From an uncultured Lentisphaeraceae bacterium (GTDB lineage Bacteria; Verrucomicrobiota; Kiritimatiellia; RFP12; DVOR01): a stretch of 64,000 nucleotides of DNA. The notes beneath the pieces were generated by a model that was given only the letters and a program-made list of their open reading frames with translations, did not search any database and was not told where the DNA came from. A program made the position numbers and the translations under genes. Where the stretch lies: assembly GCA_949282555.1 (NCBI GenBank), contig CASDPK010000021.1, positions 1 through 64,000 on the forward strand, in the 5' to 3' direction. Below are positions 50,550-58,848 of this stretch, one piece after another. Position 1 is the stretch's first letter. Every line of letters begins with the position of its first letter.

Positions 50550-50999
50550 TCACAGAAGGGCGGTGCGGACGGAGCCGTCGGGGGCGGTCATCGTCAGCAG
50601 GGAGCCCTTCACCTCGGCGGTGACGGCGTTGCCCTCGGCGTCGGACATGGCGAAGGTGCCATCGGCGTTGCGGCGGAGGGTGTAGACGGCGCCGGAAGCC
50701 TTGCTCTGCACAAGGGCGGTGTTCGCGTCAAGACGGGTGATGGTGGCGTCGGCCGTCTGGATGGTGAGGGGGTTCTCGCCGATCCAGAACTCGACGGAGT
50801 TCAGGAAGATGGTGTCCACCGTGTAGGCGGAGGCGTAGATGGGGATGATGCATGCCACGAGATAGCAGATCTCGTCGGTCCAACGGTTCTCGAAATTGGT
50901 GTGCCAGCGGTGAATCGCCTGCATCAGCTGGAACGAACCGGTGCAACCGGTGGCCATGAGGGTGAGCGCGACGGCGGCGCCATAAACCATCTTCTTCAT
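50550..50999 (-). CDS. DUF3332-like lipoprotein, paralogue B
   Basis: A 149-residue lipoprotein (MKKMVYGAAVALTLMATGCTG) related to its downstream neighbour over the whole length: CYLVACIIPIYASAYTVD matches the FLGLNIIPVYGVFLFAD segment and LNSVEFWIGENP matches FNSIDFWTDDNP. The C-terminus ends MTAPDGSVRTALL against FTGADGSVQSALR. The two genes are 70 bp apart on the same strand and probably share a transcript. Function unknown. Confidence 0.85.
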   Translation of the reverse strand: MKKMVYGAAVALTLMATGCTGSFQLMQAIHRWHTNFENRWTDEICYLVACIIPIYASAYTVDTIFLNSVEFWIGENPLTIQTADATITRLDANTALVQSKASGAVYTLRRNADGTFAMSDAEGNAVTAEVKGSLLTMTAPDGSVRTALL

Positions 51000-51044
51000 C
51001 TTTTTGTCCTTCCTCTCAGGGGTGGGTGTTGTCTTAAGACAGCG

Positions 51045-52178
51045 CTAGTATGGCACATTCCCCGCGTCAGCGCAAACGGTCTTGCGAAGCCCGGCATAGA
51101 GGGCAAGCGTGTCGGCGGCCATGCGTTCGGCGGTGAAACGTTCGGCGATGTGGGCCCGCAGGCCGGAAAAGGCGGAGGCGCGGAGACGGCGAAGGGCGTC
51201 GGCAAGGGCCGCGACGTCGCCCGGGGGCACCAAGAAGCCGTCCTGCCCATCGCGCACGATGTCGAGGACGCCGCCATGGGCGGCGGCGATGACGGGCGTT
51301 TCCATGGCGAGGGCTTCGGCGACGGTGCGCCCGAAACTCTCCGGCTTGCGGACGTTGCAGGAGCAGACCACGTCGGCCAGCGCCGCAATCTCGGGAATGC
51401 GCCGCTGACTGCCCACGAAGCGGACGCGCCCCTCCACGCCGAGGTCGCGCGCCAGGGCCTTCAATCCCTCAAAGTAATTTTCCTGACGCCGCTGGGGGCC
51501 GCCGACGACAAGGGCGGTGAGCTCCGGCCAATCGGGAAGCGCGGCCACGGCACGGATGAGGACGTCCACGCCTTTGAGGGAGGAGACGCGGCCAATGGCG
51601 GCGGCGACGAAGCGCCCCTCCAAGCCCTGTTCCCGGCGGAACCGCCCCATCCACGCAAGGTCGATCCGGGCAGGATCGAAGGTCGCCAAATCCACGCCGC
51701 GGGGAATGACGCTGAGGCGTCCCTCGGGGACCCACGGATAGTGCGTCCGCACGAAGTCGCGCCCGGCGGTGGACACGCAGATGACGCGGTCGGCCCGCAC
51801 CATCACGCTGCTGTAGAGGCAGGGGTGGTTGAGGCCGTGCAGGGTGGCCACGGTGGGGAGGCGCAGATCCCGGGCGCGGTTGGCCCAAAGCGTCAGCCAG
51901 CCGGGCACGCGGCTGCGGTAGTGGATGATCTCGGGGCGGAGACGGCGCAACGCCCGGCGCAACGCCAACATTCGGAGAGGGGCGGTGAGCGGATTCTTGC
52001 TCTTGACGTCCAACGTGAGGTGGCGCCCGCCATCGCGCTCGATTTCCGCCACGCGGCGGCCGCCGGCGGAGATCACCCAGCTTTCGTGGCCGGCGGCGAC
52101 GTAAAGCCGGTTGGAATCCACGACGCCGCGTTCCACGCCGCCATCGTCAAGGGAAGGAAGGATTTGGAGAATGCGCAT
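51045..52178 (-). CDS. Glycosyltransferase family 4
   Basis: A 377-residue GT-B fold glycosyltransferase that transfers a sugar from a nucleotide donor, probably to a surface glycan or lipid. The N-terminus MRILQILPSLDDGGVERGVVD matches the acceptor-side Rossmann start. The donor side has AAIGRVSSLKGVDVLIRAVAALP and the E-x7-E region KPESFGRTVAEALAMETPVIAA. The C-terminal DGFLVPPGDVAALADAL is also typical. GGAAGG precedes the ATG. It lies 13 bp after cstA on the same strand, so they are probably co-transcribed, although no functional link is evident. The substrate is unknown. Confidence 0.92.
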   Translation of the reverse strand: MRILQILPSLDDGGVERGVVDSNRLYVAAGHESWVISAGGRRVAEIERDGGRHLTLDVKSKNPLTAPLRMLALRRALRRLRPEIIHYRSRVPGWLTLWANRARDLRLPTVATLHGLNHPCLYSSVMVRADRVICVSTAGRDFVRTHYPWVPEGRLSVIPRGVDLATFDPARIDLAWMGRFRREQGLEGRFVAAAIGRVSSLKGVDVLIRAVAALPDWPELTALVVGGPQRRQENYFEGLKALARDLGVEGRVRFVGSQRRIPEIAALADVVCSCNVRKPESFGRTVAEALAMETPVIAAAHGGVLDIVRDGQDGFLVPPGDVAALADALRRLRASAFSGLRAHIAERFTAERMAADTLALYAGLRKTVCADAGNVPY

Positions 52179-52191
52179 AAGCGTGAAAGGA

Positions 52192-53658
52192 TTACGAAGC
52201 GACGTCGCGGGGGCGCTCCCCGCCGAGGCGGATGACCATGGCGGCGCAGAGGAAGGTGAAGACGCCGGCGATGGCGTAGGCCTCGCGGATGGGGAGATTG
52301 AGGCCGTAGGGGCAGCCCGCGTGGGAGGGGTCGGACCACAGGATGAAGCTCGTGACCACAAAGGTCATGAACATCCCGGGCGCCAGCGTGAACCATGGGG
52401 CGATGCCTTTGCGCATCAGCCACACGGTGCAGACCATCAGCGTGGAGGCCGAGAGGATCTGATTGCCCCACGCAAAGTATTTCCACAGCCACTCGAAGCT
52501 CTCGGCGCTGAGGTTGCTCCACCACAGCAGCACGCAGACCACGGCGATGAGCGGGAGGCAGAGGAACAGACGCGCCCCCAAGCGGCGCTGGGGCAAACGG
52601 AGCGCCTCGGCCAGCGTCAGGCGCAGACTGCGCAGGGCGGTGTCGCCGGAGGTGATGGCCAGCACGATCACGCTGACCACCGTGACCTTGCCCATCCACG
52701 TGCCCAGGAAATGCTGGGTGGCGCGCACAAGCGCGTCGGTGGCCGGGCGCGACATCAACTCGGGGAAGAGGTTGTAAATCGCCATGCCGGCGCCCGCCCA
52801 AACCATGGCGATGACGCCCTCGACAATCATCATGCCGTAATACGTGGCCCGCGCCTGCGCCTCGGACGTCATCGTGCGCGCGACGATGGGCGACTGCGTG
52901 GCGTGGAAGCCCGAAATGATGCCGCAGGCAATCGTCACAAAGAGACAGGGGATGATGGGTTGGTCGCGGAACATCCCCGCCCGGAAGGCCTCACTCTCCG
53001 TGAACAGGGCCGGCTCCGCGACGCCCTGCCACACCAACGCCCCCAGCATCGCCAGCGAACCCAATAGCAGGAGCCCGCCGAAGATCGGATAAATGCGCCC
53101 GATGATGCGGTCCACCGGGAAGAGCGTCGCGGCGATGTAGTAGAGGAAAATCACGACCACCGCGCCCCAGAAAACGGGCACGGCGGGCGCCGCCGCAGGC
53201 GCAAGCCCCTGCACCAAATGCGCCGGCACGTTGATGAACACCGCCACCACCAGCAACAGAAGCACCGTCACGAACAGGCCATAGACCTGCGTGTACCAGC
53301 GTCCCAGCGAACCCCGCGTCAGCGCGGGCAGATTGGCGCCGCCCGCCCGCAGGCTCATGAACCCGGAAACGCAATCATGCACCGCCCCGCCGAAGATGCA
53401 CCCCAGCGGAATGATCCAAAAGCACACCCATCCGAACTTGATGCCAATGATCACCCCGATCACCGGCCCCACCCCGGCAATGTTCAACAGCTGGATGAGC
53501 AGATTCTTCCACATCGGCAACGGCACATAGTCCACCCCGTCGCCCTGCGCATAGGCCGGCGTGCGGCGGCCGTCCGGCCCCAACAGCCGCTCAATCAAGC
53601 GCCCGTAAGTGAAATAGCCCACAATCAATGCCGCAATGCCGCCGAGAAACCAAAGCAT
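52192..53658 (-). CDS. cstA: CstA-family peptide/pyruvate transporter (short form)
   Basis: A 488-residue polytopic protein of the carbon-starvation CstA family, which imports pyruvate or peptides. Conserved segments are DYVPLPMWKNLLIQLLNIAGVGPVIG split here as WKNLLIQLLNIAG and GPVIGVIIGIKFG, GAVHDCVSGFMSLRAGG and GIISGFHATQSPIVARTM. About 12-13 membrane helices are visible. It is some 200 residues shorter than E. coli CstA, matching the short forms common in Bacteroidetes and PVC bacteria. The ATG at 53658 (MLWFLGGIAALIVGYFTYGRL) follows a weak ribosome-binding site. The riboswitch on the other strand begins about 100 bp away. Confidence 0.9.
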   Translation of the reverse strand: MLWFLGGIAALIVGYFTYGRLIERLLGPDGRRTPAYAQGDGVDYVPLPMWKNLLIQLLNIAGVGPVIGVIIGIKFGWVCFWIIPLGCIFGGAVHDCVSGFMSLRAGGANLPALTRGSLGRWYTQVYGLFVTVLLLLVVAVFINVPAHLVQGLAPAAAPAVPVFWGAVVVIFLYYIAATLFPVDRIIGRIYPIFGGLLLLGSLAMLGALVWQGVAEPALFTESEAFRAGMFRDQPIIPCLFVTIACGIISGFHATQSPIVARTMTSEAQARATYYGMMIVEGVIAMVWAGAGMAIYNLFPELMSRPATDALVRATQHFLGTWMGKVTVVSVIVLAITSGDTALRSLRLTLAEALRLPQRRLGARLFLCLPLIAVVCVLLWWSNLSAESFEWLWKYFAWGNQILSASTLMVCTVWLMRKGIAPWFTLAPGMFMTFVVTSFILWSDPSHAGCPYGLNLPIREAYAIAGVFTFLCAAMVIRLGGERPRDVAS

Positions 53659-53758
53659 CTTCCGTGCCTCCGCAAATGAGAAATACGGACAGTTTACACC
53701 CCCGCCGCCGGCTTTGGCAAACGTCCGCAGGTTCTTCCCAAGGCCACCCAACCGATTA

Positions 53759-53767
53759 TGCTATAAT
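53759..53767 (+). promoter_or_regulatory. Extended -10 promoter of the riboflavin operon
   Basis: TGCTATAAT, ending about 8 nt before the P1 stem of the FMN riboswitch, so the transcript begins at the aptamer. No strong -35 is visible. Confidence 0.75.
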
Positions 53768-53773
53768 CGCAAG

Positions 53774-53902
53774 CACCGTTTCCGGGGTCGGGTGGAAATC
53801 CCTGCCGGTGGTTAAAGCCCACGAGGGGACGCCGGGTGGCGTGCCCCTGACGCGGCGAACGTCCGCGGCCGACGGTCACAGTCCGGAAGAAAGGAAACGG
53901 TC
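53774..53902 (+). ncRNA. FMN riboswitch (RFN element)
   Basis: The P1 stem CCGTTTCC (53776-53783) pairs with GGAAACGG (53893-53900). Inside are the invariant RFN blocks: GGGTGGAAATCCCTGCCGG, GGTTAAAGCCCACGAGG, and CCGCGGCCGACGGTCACAGTCCGGA. Downstream, GCCCC(53906-53910)/GGGGC(53918-53922) can form a hairpin next to the GGGAG ribosome-binding site of ribBA, so control is probably at translation; there is no T-run. FMN binding would lower ribBA expression. Confidence 0.96.
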
Positions 53903-53941
53903 GGAGCCCCGGGTGATGGGGCAGTTCGGGAGTTTGGCGCA

Positions 53942-55153
53942 ATGGCCGAAGATCCGTTCGATTCAGTGGAAGATTGCCTCGCGGAGATCCGCGCGGGAAG
54001 GTTTGTCGTCATCGTGGACGACGCACGGCGGGAAAACGAGGGCGACCTCATCATGGCCGCGGAGGCCGTGACGCCCGACGCCGTCAACTTTTGCATCAAA
54101 GAGGCGCGCGGCCTGCTTTGCGCCCCGTGCGATGGCGCATTGCTCGACCGCCTTGGCATCGGTTTGGCGCCGAGCGTCAACCGCGGCGACGCCTTCGCCA
54201 CGGCCTTCACGCTCAGCATCGACGGCGCGCCGCACACCGGCGTGACCACCGGCATCTCGGCGGCGGATCGCGCCACGGCCGTGCGTTTGCTCGCCGACCC
54301 GGCGGCGACGGAAAAGGATTGGGTCTCCCCCGGCCACCTCTTCCCCCTGCGGGCGCGCGAAGGCGGCGTGCTGGTGCGCGCGGGCCACACGGAGGCCACC
54401 GTGGATTTGGCGCGCCTCGCCGGCATGGCCCCCGCGGGCGTCTGCTGTGAGATCACGAAGGAAGACGGCACCATGGCGCGCCTGCCCGACTTGATCCCCT
54501 TCGCCCGCCAACACGGCCTGAAACTCTGCTCGGTGGAGAAACTGATTGCCTACCGCAGGGCCCACGAGACGCTGATCGAGCAGGTGGAAAGCGTGGATCT
54601 GCCCACGGCCTACGGCCACTTCCGGCTGACGATGTTCCGCTCGAAACCCGATGGCTTGGAACACTTGGCCCTGACGATGGGGGATCTCACGGGCGGCGAG
54701 CCGCCGTTGGTGCGGGTCCACAGCGAATGCTTGACGGGCGACGTCTTCGGCAGTGCGCGGTGCGATTGCGGCTGGCAGCTGCACAGCGCCCTCCGTCAGA
54801 TCGCCGAGGAGGGCCGCGGGTGCCTGCTCTACATGCGCCAAGAGGGCCGCGGCATCGGCTTGGCCAACAAACTCCATGCCTACCGCTTGCAGGAGCAAGG
54901 ATGCGACACGGTGGAGGCCAACGTGCGCCTCGGCTTCGCCCCCGACCTGCGGGACTACGGCATCGGCGCGCAGATCCTCGCGGCGCTCGGCCTCCGGCGT
55001 CTGCGCCTGCTCACGAACAACCCCCAAAAGGTGGTCGGCCTCGCGGGGCACGGGCTGGAGATCGTCGAGCGCGTGCCGCTCGTGGCCCACGCCGGCCCCT
55101 TCAACGCCCACTATCTCGAAACCAAAAAAGAAAAGATGGGCCACCTGCTGTGA
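53942..55153 (+). CDS. ribBA: Bifunctional DHBP synthase / GTP cyclohydrolase II
   Basis: Makes both riboflavin precursors. Residues 1-200 are 3,4-dihydroxy-2-butanone-4-phosphate synthase (DDARRENEGDLIMAAE; HTGVTTGISAADRATAV; GHTEATVDLARLAG, all active-site blocks present). Residues 205-403 are GTP cyclohydrolase II with the zinc site VHSECLTGDVFGSARCDCG, RQEGRGIGLANK and the TNNPQKV motif. It lies directly after the FMN riboswitch, with GGGAG nine bases from the ATG. ribH follows 29 bp later. The ribD and ribE steps are not in the window. Confidence 0.97.
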   Translation: MAEDPFDSVEDCLAEIRAGRFVVIVDDARRENEGDLIMAAEAVTPDAVNFCIKEARGLLCAPCDGALLDRLGIGLAPSVNRGDAFATAFTLSIDGAPHTGVTTGISAADRATAVRLLADPAATEKDWVSPGHLFPLRAREGGVLVRAGHTEATVDLARLAGMAPAGVCCEITKEDGTMARLPDLIPFARQHGLKLCSVEKLIAYRRAHETLIEQVESVDLPTAYGHFRLTMFRSKPDGLEHLALTMGDLTGGEPPLVRVHSECLTGDVFGSARCDCGWQLHSALRQIAEEGRGCLLYMRQEGRGIGLANKLHAYRLQEQGCDTVEANVRLGFAPDLRDYGIGAQILAALGLRRLRLLTNNPQKVVGLAGHGLEIVERVPLVAHAGPFNAHYLETKKEKMGHLL

Positions 55154-55182
55154 GCGGCCCCTCTCCCCGGAGTCCCAAGACC

Positions 55183-55644
55183 ATGAACGAAATCACCGGA
55201 CAACTTTCCGCCAAGGGCCTGCGCCTCGCCTTCGTGGTGAGCCGCTTCAACTCCATCTTCACCGAGCAGCTGCTCAAAGGCGCCCGCGACGCCGCCCTCC
55301 GCCACGGCGCGGAGGAGGCCGACCTCACGGCCGTGCGCGTGCCCGGCGCCAATGAGATCCCGCTGGCCGCCGCCAAGCTCGCCCGGAGCGGGCGGGTGGA
55401 CGCGGTGATCGCGCTCGGGGCCGTCATCGACGGCGCGACCGACCACGCCATGCTCATCAACACCTCCGTGGCCCGCGCCCTCGCGCAAATCGGCCTCGAA
55501 ACCGGCGTGCCCGTGCTCAACGGCATCGTCTGCGCCCACAACCTCGACCAAGCCATCGAGCGTTCCGGCTCCAAGGCCGGCAACAAAGGCTTCGACACCG
55601 TCGTGGCCGCCATCGAGGCCGTCAACGTCCTCCGTCAGCTCTGA
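55183..55644 (+). CDS. ribH: 6,7-dimethyl-8-ribityllumazine synthase
   Basis: RibH condenses the ribBA product with the pyrimidine intermediate to give lumazine. The 153-residue protein has the early VVSRFNSIFTEQLLKGA, VRVPGANEIPLAAAKLA and the catalytic His in GATDHAMLIN, then GNKGFDTVVAAIEAVNVL. Two normally strict parts are altered: GATPH is GATDH here and the usual FGVLT segment reads LNGIVCAHN. So it is a diverged but probably active member. It is in the ribBA-ribH-nusB-pyrD series, with a riboswitch at the head. Confidence 0.92.
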   Translation: MNEITGQLSAKGLRLAFVVSRFNSIFTEQLLKGARDAALRHGAEEADLTAVRVPGANEIPLAAAKLARSGRVDAVIALGAVIDGATDHAMLINTSVARALAQIGLETGVPVLNGIVCAHNLDQAIERSGSKAGNKGFDTVVAAIEAVNVLRQL

Positions 55645-55664
55645 AAGCACAGGGAGCCCCACCC

Positions 55665-56165
55665 ATGGAACCACCCGCCACCAAACGCCGCCGCGGCCGC
55701 GAATGGGCCCTGCAAATGATCGTGCAGGCCGACCTCAACCCCTTCGCCGACGTGAACCTCATCCTCTCCCATTTCTGGGAGCAGCAATGGAGCTGCCGCC
55801 AAGAGGCCGAGGGCAAGGAAGACAACGACATGGACGACCTCGCCCGCACGTTGGAGCCCGGCGAGCGCCTCGCCTCCAGCGATCTGCGCGCCTTCACCGA
55901 AAACCTCGTGCGCGGCACCCTCGGCGCCCTCAAGGAGATTGACGCCTCCATCGCGCCTTACTGCGAGCACTGGAGCCTCGACCGGCTGGGCGTGATCGAG
56001 CGCTGCGTGCTGCGCCTCGGCTTCTATGAGATCGACCGCCTCGGGACGCCCGCGCCCGTCGCCATCAACGAAGCGGTGGAGCTCGCCAAACACTTCTCCA
56101 ACGCCGAGGCCGGCGCCTTCGTCAACGGCATTCTCGACCGCCACGCAAGGGAACGGAAGGCCTAA
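55665..56165 (+). CDS. nusB: Transcription antitermination factor NusB
   Basis: NusB with NusE binds boxA RNA and supports rRNA transcription. The 166-residue all-helical protein starts RRRGREWALQMIVQADL and ends with the conserved LGVIERCVLRLGFYEI, VAINEAVELAKHFSNAEAGAFVNGILD. An insertion of about 20 acidic residues (RQEAEGKEDNDMDDLARTL, about 46-64) is longer than in E. coli. The ribH-nusB adjacency is widespread. It begins 20 bp after ribH. Confidence 0.94.
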   Translation: MEPPATKRRRGREWALQMIVQADLNPFADVNLILSHFWEQQWSCRQEAEGKEDNDMDDLARTLEPGERLASSDLRAFTENLVRGTLGALKEIDASIAPYCEHWSLDRLGVIERCVLRLGFYEIDRLGTPAPVAINEAVELAKHFSNAEAGAFVNGILDRHARERKA

Positions 56166-56186
56166 CGGCCGAAAGGAGCAAGCGCT

Positions 56187-57101
56187 ATGGCCCAGATGGC
56201 AGTGAACCTCGGCGGGATCGCGATGAAAAATCCCGTCACCGTGGCCTCCGGAACCTTCGGCTACGGACAGGAATACGCACAGCTCTTCGACCTCGCACGG
56301 CTCGGCGCCGTGACCGTGAAGGGCATCCGGGCCTGCGCGTGGCCGGGCAACCCCCTGCCGCGCCACACGGAGGTGCCCGGCGGCATGATCAACGCCATCG
56401 GGCTTCAGGGGCCCGGCGTGGAGGCGTTCGTCCGTGACGACATGCCCTTCCTCGCCGAGCGCAACGTGCCCACCATCGTGAACATTTGGGGCACCTCCGC
56501 CGAGGAATACGCCGAAGTGGCCGCGCGGCTCGACGGCGTGCCCGGCGTGTCGGGCCTGGAGCTCAACGTCTCCTGCCCCAACGTGAAGGAGGGCGGCGCA
56601 AGCTTCGGCACCCGCTTGGACACCTTCACGGACGTGGTGCGCCGCGTCCGCGCCGCGACCCGGCTGCCGATCCTGCCCAAGCTCGCCCCCAACGTCCCCG
56701 ACGTGCGCCCCTTCGTGCAGGCGGCGCAGGACGCGGGCGCCGACGCGATCTCCCTGATCAACACGCTCCCCGCCATGGCCGTGGACATCGAGACCCGCCG
56801 CCCCATCTTGGCCAACCGCGTGGGCGGCCTCTCCGGCGCGGGCATCCACCCCATCGCCCTCAAGCACGTGTGGGAGGCCGCGCAGGTCGCCACGGTGCCG
56901 ATTTTGGCGATGGGCGGCATCTTCTCCGCGAAGGACGCGCTCGACTTCATTCTCGTGGGGGCCACCGCCGTGGCCGTGGGCACCGCCACCTTCGTCGATC
57001 CGCTCGCGCCCATTCGGGTGTTGGAGGGCATGGAGCGGTGGTTGGACGACCACGGCATCGCCGACGTCAACGACTTCCGGGGCACGTTGCGCCTTGAGTA
57101 G
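56187..57101 (+). CDS. pyrD: Dihydroorotate dehydrogenase, class 1B catalytic subunit
   Basis: Oxidises dihydroorotate to orotate in pyrimidine synthesis. The 304-residue FMN barrel has NPVTVASGTFGYGQEYAQLFDL, the loop with the catalytic Cys in ELNVSCPNVKEGG, PKLAPNVPDV and GGIFSAKDALDFILVGATAVAVGTA. The Cys base and length fit class 1B, which normally needs the PyrK electron-transfer subunit; pyrK is not seen in the window. AAAGGAG precedes the ATG. It lies 21 bp after nusB and is likely in the same transcript, so it could be partly under FMN-riboswitch control, of interest since it is itself an FMN enzyme. Confidence 0.95.
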   Translation: MAQMAVNLGGIAMKNPVTVASGTFGYGQEYAQLFDLARLGAVTVKGIRACAWPGNPLPRHTEVPGGMINAIGLQGPGVEAFVRDDMPFLAERNVPTIVNIWGTSAEEYAEVAARLDGVPGVSGLELNVSCPNVKEGGASFGTRLDTFTDVVRRVRAATRLPILPKLAPNVPDVRPFVQAAQDAGADAISLINTLPAMAVDIETRRPILANRVGGLSGAGIHPIALKHVWEAAQVATVPILAMGGIFSAKDALDFILVGATAVAVGTATFVDPLAPIRVLEGMERWLDDHGIADVNDFRGTLRLE

Positions 57102-57160
57102 TCTGACGGGCGGACATCCATGGGAATCCCGCGGCGCGGCTCCCGAAGGGAGTCTGTGCC

Positions 57161-58741
57161 GTGGCTGAGATGATTCCCCCTTACTTTGGGCATGGGCCGG
57201 AGGCGGAGCGTTACGTCTTCCGCGCGCTTGAGCGCAATCTCGGCCCGGAATGGACGGTGTGGCACTCGGTGGCCTATTCCGCGCCGCTGAGCGGCGACGG
57301 GTCGGAGGGCGAGATCGACTTCGTCTGCTGTCACCCGCGCTACGGCCTGGTGGTGCTGGAGACCAAAGGCGGCACGCTCGACTTCAAGGACGGGCTGTGG
57401 TTTCAGGATGGCCGCCGCCTGCGCATGGGGCCCCCGGAGCAGGCCACCCGCAACCGTCACGCCTTCCTTGCCATCCTCTGCCGCGCCCTGCGCACCGCGC
57501 CGCTCCCCTTTCCCGTGGCCCACGCGCTTTGGTTCCCCTTCGCGGAACGCCCCTCGCGCGAACCGCCCGAGGCCGCCGGCATCACGCTCTACGCCTCCGA
57601 CCTCCCCAATCCCACGCCGGCCCTTTTGCGCGTGTTGGGCGCCATGGACCGCGTCTGCTCCTCGCCGCTCGACATCGCGCGGCTGCGCACCATCCTCTCC
57701 CCCGACGTGGCCTACCGTCTCGGCTGGTTTCAGCGCCGCTCCCTCGCCGAAGCCCGCATCGCCGTGCTCACGCAGGAACAGGCGTTGGCCTTCGACGCCT
57801 TTTCGGAGTTTCCCCGCCTGCGGGTGCGCGGGTGCGCCGGGTCGGGCAAAACGCTCCTGGCCCTTCGGCGCGCCTTCCTCTTGGCCGACCAAGGGAAGCG
57901 CGTGCTCCTGCTCTGCTTCAACCTGCTGCTCGCCGAACACCTCCGCCGCCTGACGGCGCACCTCCCCACCCTGCGGGCGCAGGCCGTGAACGAATTTCTC
58001 TGCGAGCTCTTGGGCCGCGAGGACGATGGCGACCCCGAGTTCTGGCACAACCTTGCGCGGGATGCCCTGCCCGCCGCGCGTGCGCTTGCGCAAGAGAGAC
58101 GCTATGACGCCGTCATCGTGGACGAGGGGCAAGACTTCTCGCCCGCCGTTTGGGCGGCCGTCAAGGCGCTTGTCCCCGAAGACGCGGTGTTCATCGTCTT
58201 CTACGATCCCGCCCAAAACGTCTTCCAGCGCGATCTCTCGGCCCTGCCGGTCTTCCCTTGGCCCGAGGCCGTCCTTTCCGTCAATTGCCGCAACACCCGC
58301 GCCGTCTTCGAGGCGCTCCTCCCCTACGCCCCCAAAGACGCCGCCGCCTTCCCCTCCGCCCCGCCCGGAGACCAGCCGGAATATCTCTCCGCCGCCACGC
58401 GCCAGGGGATTCGCGCGCGTTTGCGCGCCGTGCTCACGCGCCTCCGGGAGACCGAGGGGATTCCCGTCGCCGACATCGTGCTGATGGGGGCCCACGCCCT
58501 TCACCGCATGGCGCTGGACGACATTCTCGCGGACTTTCCCGGCCTGCGCTATTTCACCTACCGCAAGTTCAAGGGGCTCGAAGCGCCCGTGCTCATCCTG
58601 CTCGACGTCTCGGACACCGACCCGCTCTGGGATCGCACCGCCCGTTACACCGCCATCTCCCGCGCCATCCACCGCCTCATCGTGCTTTCGCTCACCCCGT
58701 CAAAGCGCACGCGGGCGGAACGCAAAGCCGAGACCCCATAG
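57161..58741 (+). CDS. NERD nuclease-domain / UvrD-like helicase protein
   Basis: A 526-residue protein joining an N-terminal NERD domain (residues 5-120; EGEIDFVCCHPRYGLVVLETKGG has the Glu/Asp/Glu-x-Lys of restriction-type nucleases) to a superfamily 1 helicase core. Helicase motifs are GCAGSGKTLLALRRA (Walker A, near 228), DEGQDFSPAVWAAV (motif II), VNCRNTRAV and a late YTAISRAIHRLIVL (motif VI-like). It is shorter than UvrD because the 1B/2B insertions are small. Such proteins occur near defence systems or as lone genes and may process DNA. The GTG at 57161 follows GAAGGGAG. Confidence 0.85.
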   Translation: MAEMIPPYFGHGPEAERYVFRALERNLGPEWTVWHSVAYSAPLSGDGSEGEIDFVCCHPRYGLVVLETKGGTLDFKDGLWFQDGRRLRMGPPEQATRNRHAFLAILCRALRTAPLPFPVAHALWFPFAERPSREPPEAAGITLYASDLPNPTPALLRVLGAMDRVCSSPLDIARLRTILSPDVAYRLGWFQRRSLAEARIAVLTQEQALAFDAFSEFPRLRVRGCAGSGKTLLALRRAFLLADQGKRVLLLCFNLLLAEHLRRLTAHLPTLRAQAVNEFLCELLGREDDGDPEFWHNLARDALPAARALAQERRYDAVIVDEGQDFSPAVWAAVKALVPEDAVFIVFYDPAQNVFQRDLSALPVFPWPEAVLSVNCRNTRAVFEALLPYAPKDAAAFPSAPPGDQPEYLSAATRQGIRARLRAVLTRLRETEGIPVADIVLMGAHALHRMALDDILADFPGLRYFTYRKFKGLEAPVLILLDVSDTDPLWDRTARYTAISRAIHRLIVLSLTPSKRTRAERKAETP

Positions 58742-58758
58742 GCCCCGGATTGGGCCAT

Positions 58759-58813
58759 ACCGTACGCCGAGACGAGATGCACCGCATCCCGAGGTGAGAT
58801 GCAGTGCATCGGC
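58759..58813. repeat. Dispersed intergenic palindromic repeat, copy C
   Basis: Two related units, CGAGATGCACCGCATCCCGAG and the following GTGAGATGCAGTGCATCGGC, with inverted repeats such as GATGCAcCGCATC. It sits between the convergent helicase and DUF5054 genes and aligns with 36512-36565. Confidence 0.65.
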
Positions 58814-58848
58814 GAAAGCGACACGCTGGGGAATGCCGGTCGGGCGCC

